From assembly GCA_903919075.1 (NCBI GenBank), contig CAIXGR010000072.1:1-64000 (forward strand): DNA of 64,000 nucleotides, read 5' to 3'. The position numbers and the translations under genes are program-made. The DNA is from an uncultured Bacteroidota bacterium. GTDB taxonomy: Bacteria; Bacteroidota; Bacteroidia; Chitinophagales; LD1. This document shows positions 62,588-64,000 of the stretch, piece after piece. The notes beneath the pieces are model-generated. The model was not told the origin of the DNA. It did not search any database and saw only the letters and a program-made list of their open reading frames with translations. Within the stretch, counting starts at the first letter, position 1. Every line of letters begins with the position of its first letter.

Positions 62588-63373
62588 ATGAAACGTATTC
62601 TTGTTCCCGTTGATTTTTCGGTTGCTGCTGCAAATGCTCTTCAATATGCTCTTAATTTCGGTAAACCTTTTAATGCAGAAATAGTATGCCTTCATGCAAC
62701 TGACGACGTTTCAACCCATGAAGCAACGGGACTAAAACTTAAAAAGTTCATTATTAAATATTCAGATTCTGTTGGTAGCACTGTAAAAAATGTTGTTGTA
62801 AACGGCAAATTAGGAACTGCCGTTAGCGAATTTATTGACAACATGAACGTTGATATGATAGTGATGGGCACCAAAGGCGCCGCTGGTTTTCAAAAAGTGT
62901 TTAGCGGCTCTAACACAACCGACCTTCTTTCATCTACTTCGCTACCTGTACTTATAGTACCTCAGGGGGTTTCGTTCAGCCCTATTAATTTTATTCTTTG
63001 GGCCAGCGATTTTTTAGAACTGGCACATGCAAAATCTTTAAACACACTAATAGAAACAGCGTTAACTTTTAATGCCGAAGTACGCATTGCACATGTAAAA
63101 GAGCGCAACAAAAAACTACACGAAATTAAAGGATTAGAAGCAAGCCGAATGCACGATGTTTTTCAATTTAAAGGGGTAAAACATTCGTTCAAAAATATAA
63201 GCTGGACTGATATTACCGGTGGTATCAATTACTACCTTAAACAAAAAGGCGATAATAATTTATTGGTAATGTTCAGAAGAAATCGGGGCTTTTTAAGCCG
63301 CATCTTCCGCCTCGATCACACTTATGAGTTTGCCTGCAGGCCTACCCTGCCTTTGTTGATTATACCGGAGTAG
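62588..63373 (+). CDS. universal stress protein with two Usp domains
   Basis: 261 residues. The first Usp domain (~1-125) has the N-terminal MKRILVPVDFSVAAANALQYALNFG and the ATP-binding consensus GxxG-x9-G(S/T) visible as MGTKGAAGFQKVFSGSNTTDLL, followed by SSTSLPVLIVPQG. The second, more divergent domain (~130-261) keeps ILWASDFLELAHAKSLNTLIETALTF and ends HTYEFACRPTLPLLIIPE, with no clear ATP loop (VMFRRNRGFLSRIF). Tandem Usp proteins of this length are common in Bacteroidota and respond to starvation or redox stress. Monocistronic; convergent with a histidine kinase gene 6 nt away. Confidence 0.9.
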   Translation: MKRILVPVDFSVAAANALQYALNFGKPFNAEIVCLHATDDVSTHEATGLKLKKFIIKYSDSVGSTVKNVVVNGKLGTAVSEFIDNMNVDMIVMGTKGAAGFQKVFSGSNTTDLLSSTSLPVLIVPQGVSFSPINFILWASDFLELAHAKSLNTLIETALTFNAEVRIAHVKERNKKLHEIKGLEASRMHDVFQFKGVKHSFKNISWTDITGGINYYLKQKGDNNLLVMFRRNRGFLSRIFRLDHTYEFACRPTLPLLIIPE

Positions 63374-63379
63374 GTTGGA

Positions 63380-64000
63380 TTAAGATTGTACGGCCGGTAA
63401 TGTGAAATAAAAAGTAGCACCTTCATTAACCACGCCTTCGGCACGTACTACGCCACCGTGTTTTTCAATAATGCGTTTTACCAACAGCAGCCCTACACCG
63501 GTGCCTTCAAACTCGTTTGCCCCGTGCAGCCTTTGAAAAGCGCCAAACAGTCGGTTGTAGTTTTTCATATCAAACCCGGCGCCGTTATCTTTTACCAGGT
63601 AGGTAATGGCATCGTCGCCCTGCTGGTAACTTACTGTAACTACGGGGTTTTCTTTTTTAGATGAATATTTAATACCGTTTGATAAAAGATTTACCACCAC
63701 CTGTTCTATTAATGATGCATCAACCGAGGCCGGTGGCAGAGCATCAATTTTAAGCGCGGCATGGTTGGGGTGGTATGTTTGTATATTATCCCATGTAGTT
63801 CTGAACAGTTTTTCCATATCAACCTGTTGGTGGTGCGGCATTACTTTATCGTACCGGGCCAGGGTAAGCAGGTCTTCAATAATTGTGTTCATTCTTTTTC
63901 CGCTGATGACTATGTGGTTAAATAATGACAGTAAATCGGGACTAAATTTTGAAGCATGTTCCTCAGTAATAATTTTGGCAAATCCAATTACAGCCCTTAC
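63380..64000 (-). CDS. sensor histidine kinase, C-terminal part (5' end outside window)
   Basis: The frame is open to the right edge: upstream of the internal Met at 63892 it continues in frame as VRAVIGFAKIITEEHASKFSPDLLSLFNH...SGKRMNTIIEDLLTLARYD. This is the region just after the H-box of a HisKA domain (the phospho-His itself lies outside the window). Visible: N-box VVNLLSNGIKYSSKKEN, G1 LVKDNGAGFDMKNYNRLFGAFQRLHGANEFEGTGVGLLLVKRIIEKHGG with F and G2 boxes, and the terminal beta-hairpin GATFYFTLPAVQS. The internal ATG at 63892 is not the true start. The style matches the Rcp-associated kinase at 53501-54634. Sensor domain unknown. Confidence 0.9.
   Translation of the reverse strand, partial: VRAVIGFAKIITEEHASKFSPDLLSLFNHIVISGKRMNTIIEDLLTLARYDKVMPHHQQVDMEKLFRTTWDNIQTYHPNHAALKIDALPPASVDASLIEQVVVNLLSNGIKYSSKKENPVVTVSYQQGDDAITYLVKDNGAGFDMKNYNRLFGAFQRLHGANEFEGTGVGLLLVKRIIEKHGGVVRAEGVVNEGATFYFTLPAVQS

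Overview
The window looks like chromosomal DNA of a Bacteroidota bacterium, most likely a Chitinophagales/Sphingobacteriia-type organism. The basis is: two secreted proteins ending in type IX secretion (T9SS) sorting domains; several secreted proteins with Bacteroidota-style PKD-like and Ig-like modules; AT-rich DNA with ATG starts that mostly lack Shine-Dalgarno sequences; and -7-like elements of the form TA(n)nTTTG upstream of several genes. There are no rRNA genes, insertion sequences, integrases, phage genes or CRISPR arrays. The only RNA gene found is one tRNA-Ser(CGA).

Layout. 1-5.1 kb (minus strand): a tandemly duplicated two-gene module. Each copy encodes a ~190-residue secreted protein of unknown function followed by a large secreted PKD-like/glycine-rich protein; the last gene runs off the left edge. 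5.2-5.7 kb: a decayed pseudogene of a secreted protein. 5.9-11.7 kb: a tripartite RND efflux operon (permease, adaptor, TolC-like channel). 11.8-16.6 kb: two T9SS cargo genes, a ~40-residue-repeat protein and a C10 cysteine protease, flanking a small secreted protein. 16.6-22.5 kb (minus strand): TetR regulator, LolA-like protein, two FtsX-type permeases, LolD-type ATPase and an outer-membrane protein. This is a self-contained envelope transport system with a clear palindromic operator at its head.

22.7-33.1 kb: phosphoglucomutase and a 2891-residue cyclic beta-glucan synthase-like protein, apparently co-transcribed. 33.4-41.9 kb: a compact pentose-phosphate operon (tkt, rpiB, pgi, HAD hydrolase, gnd, zwf, pgl). 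Together these two blocks handle glucose-6-phosphate: isomerisation, oxidation for NADPH and pentoses, and conversion to glucose-1-phosphate, the precursor of UDP-glucose for glucan synthesis. 42.0-44.5 kb: a third glycine-rich secreted protein, a Rossmann-fold oxidoreductase and the tRNA. 44.6-48.5 kb (minus strand): a DevBCA/MacB-like ABC exporter and a polytopic 4Fe-4S membrane protein.

48.7-64 kb is a mixed region: VIT/CCC1 metal transporter, ureohydrolase, MbnP/MbnH-like copper-protein and di-haem peroxidase pair, orphan ExbD, PAS histidine kinase with a CheY-like receiver, Rieske protein, SDR, P-type ATPase, two lipoproteins, a frameshifted exonuclease/GIY-YIG protein, a double universal stress protein and the C-terminal part of another histidine kinase at the right edge.

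The best candidates for under-described biology are the duplicated secreted-protein module with its conserved promoter box, the TetR/LolA/FtsX/FtsX/LolD/outer-membrane-protein operon, the MbnP/MbnH pair with no other methanobactin genes in view, and the Bacteroidota cyclic-glucan synthase coupled to phosphoglucomutase. All assignments come from reading motifs by eye; no database search was run.
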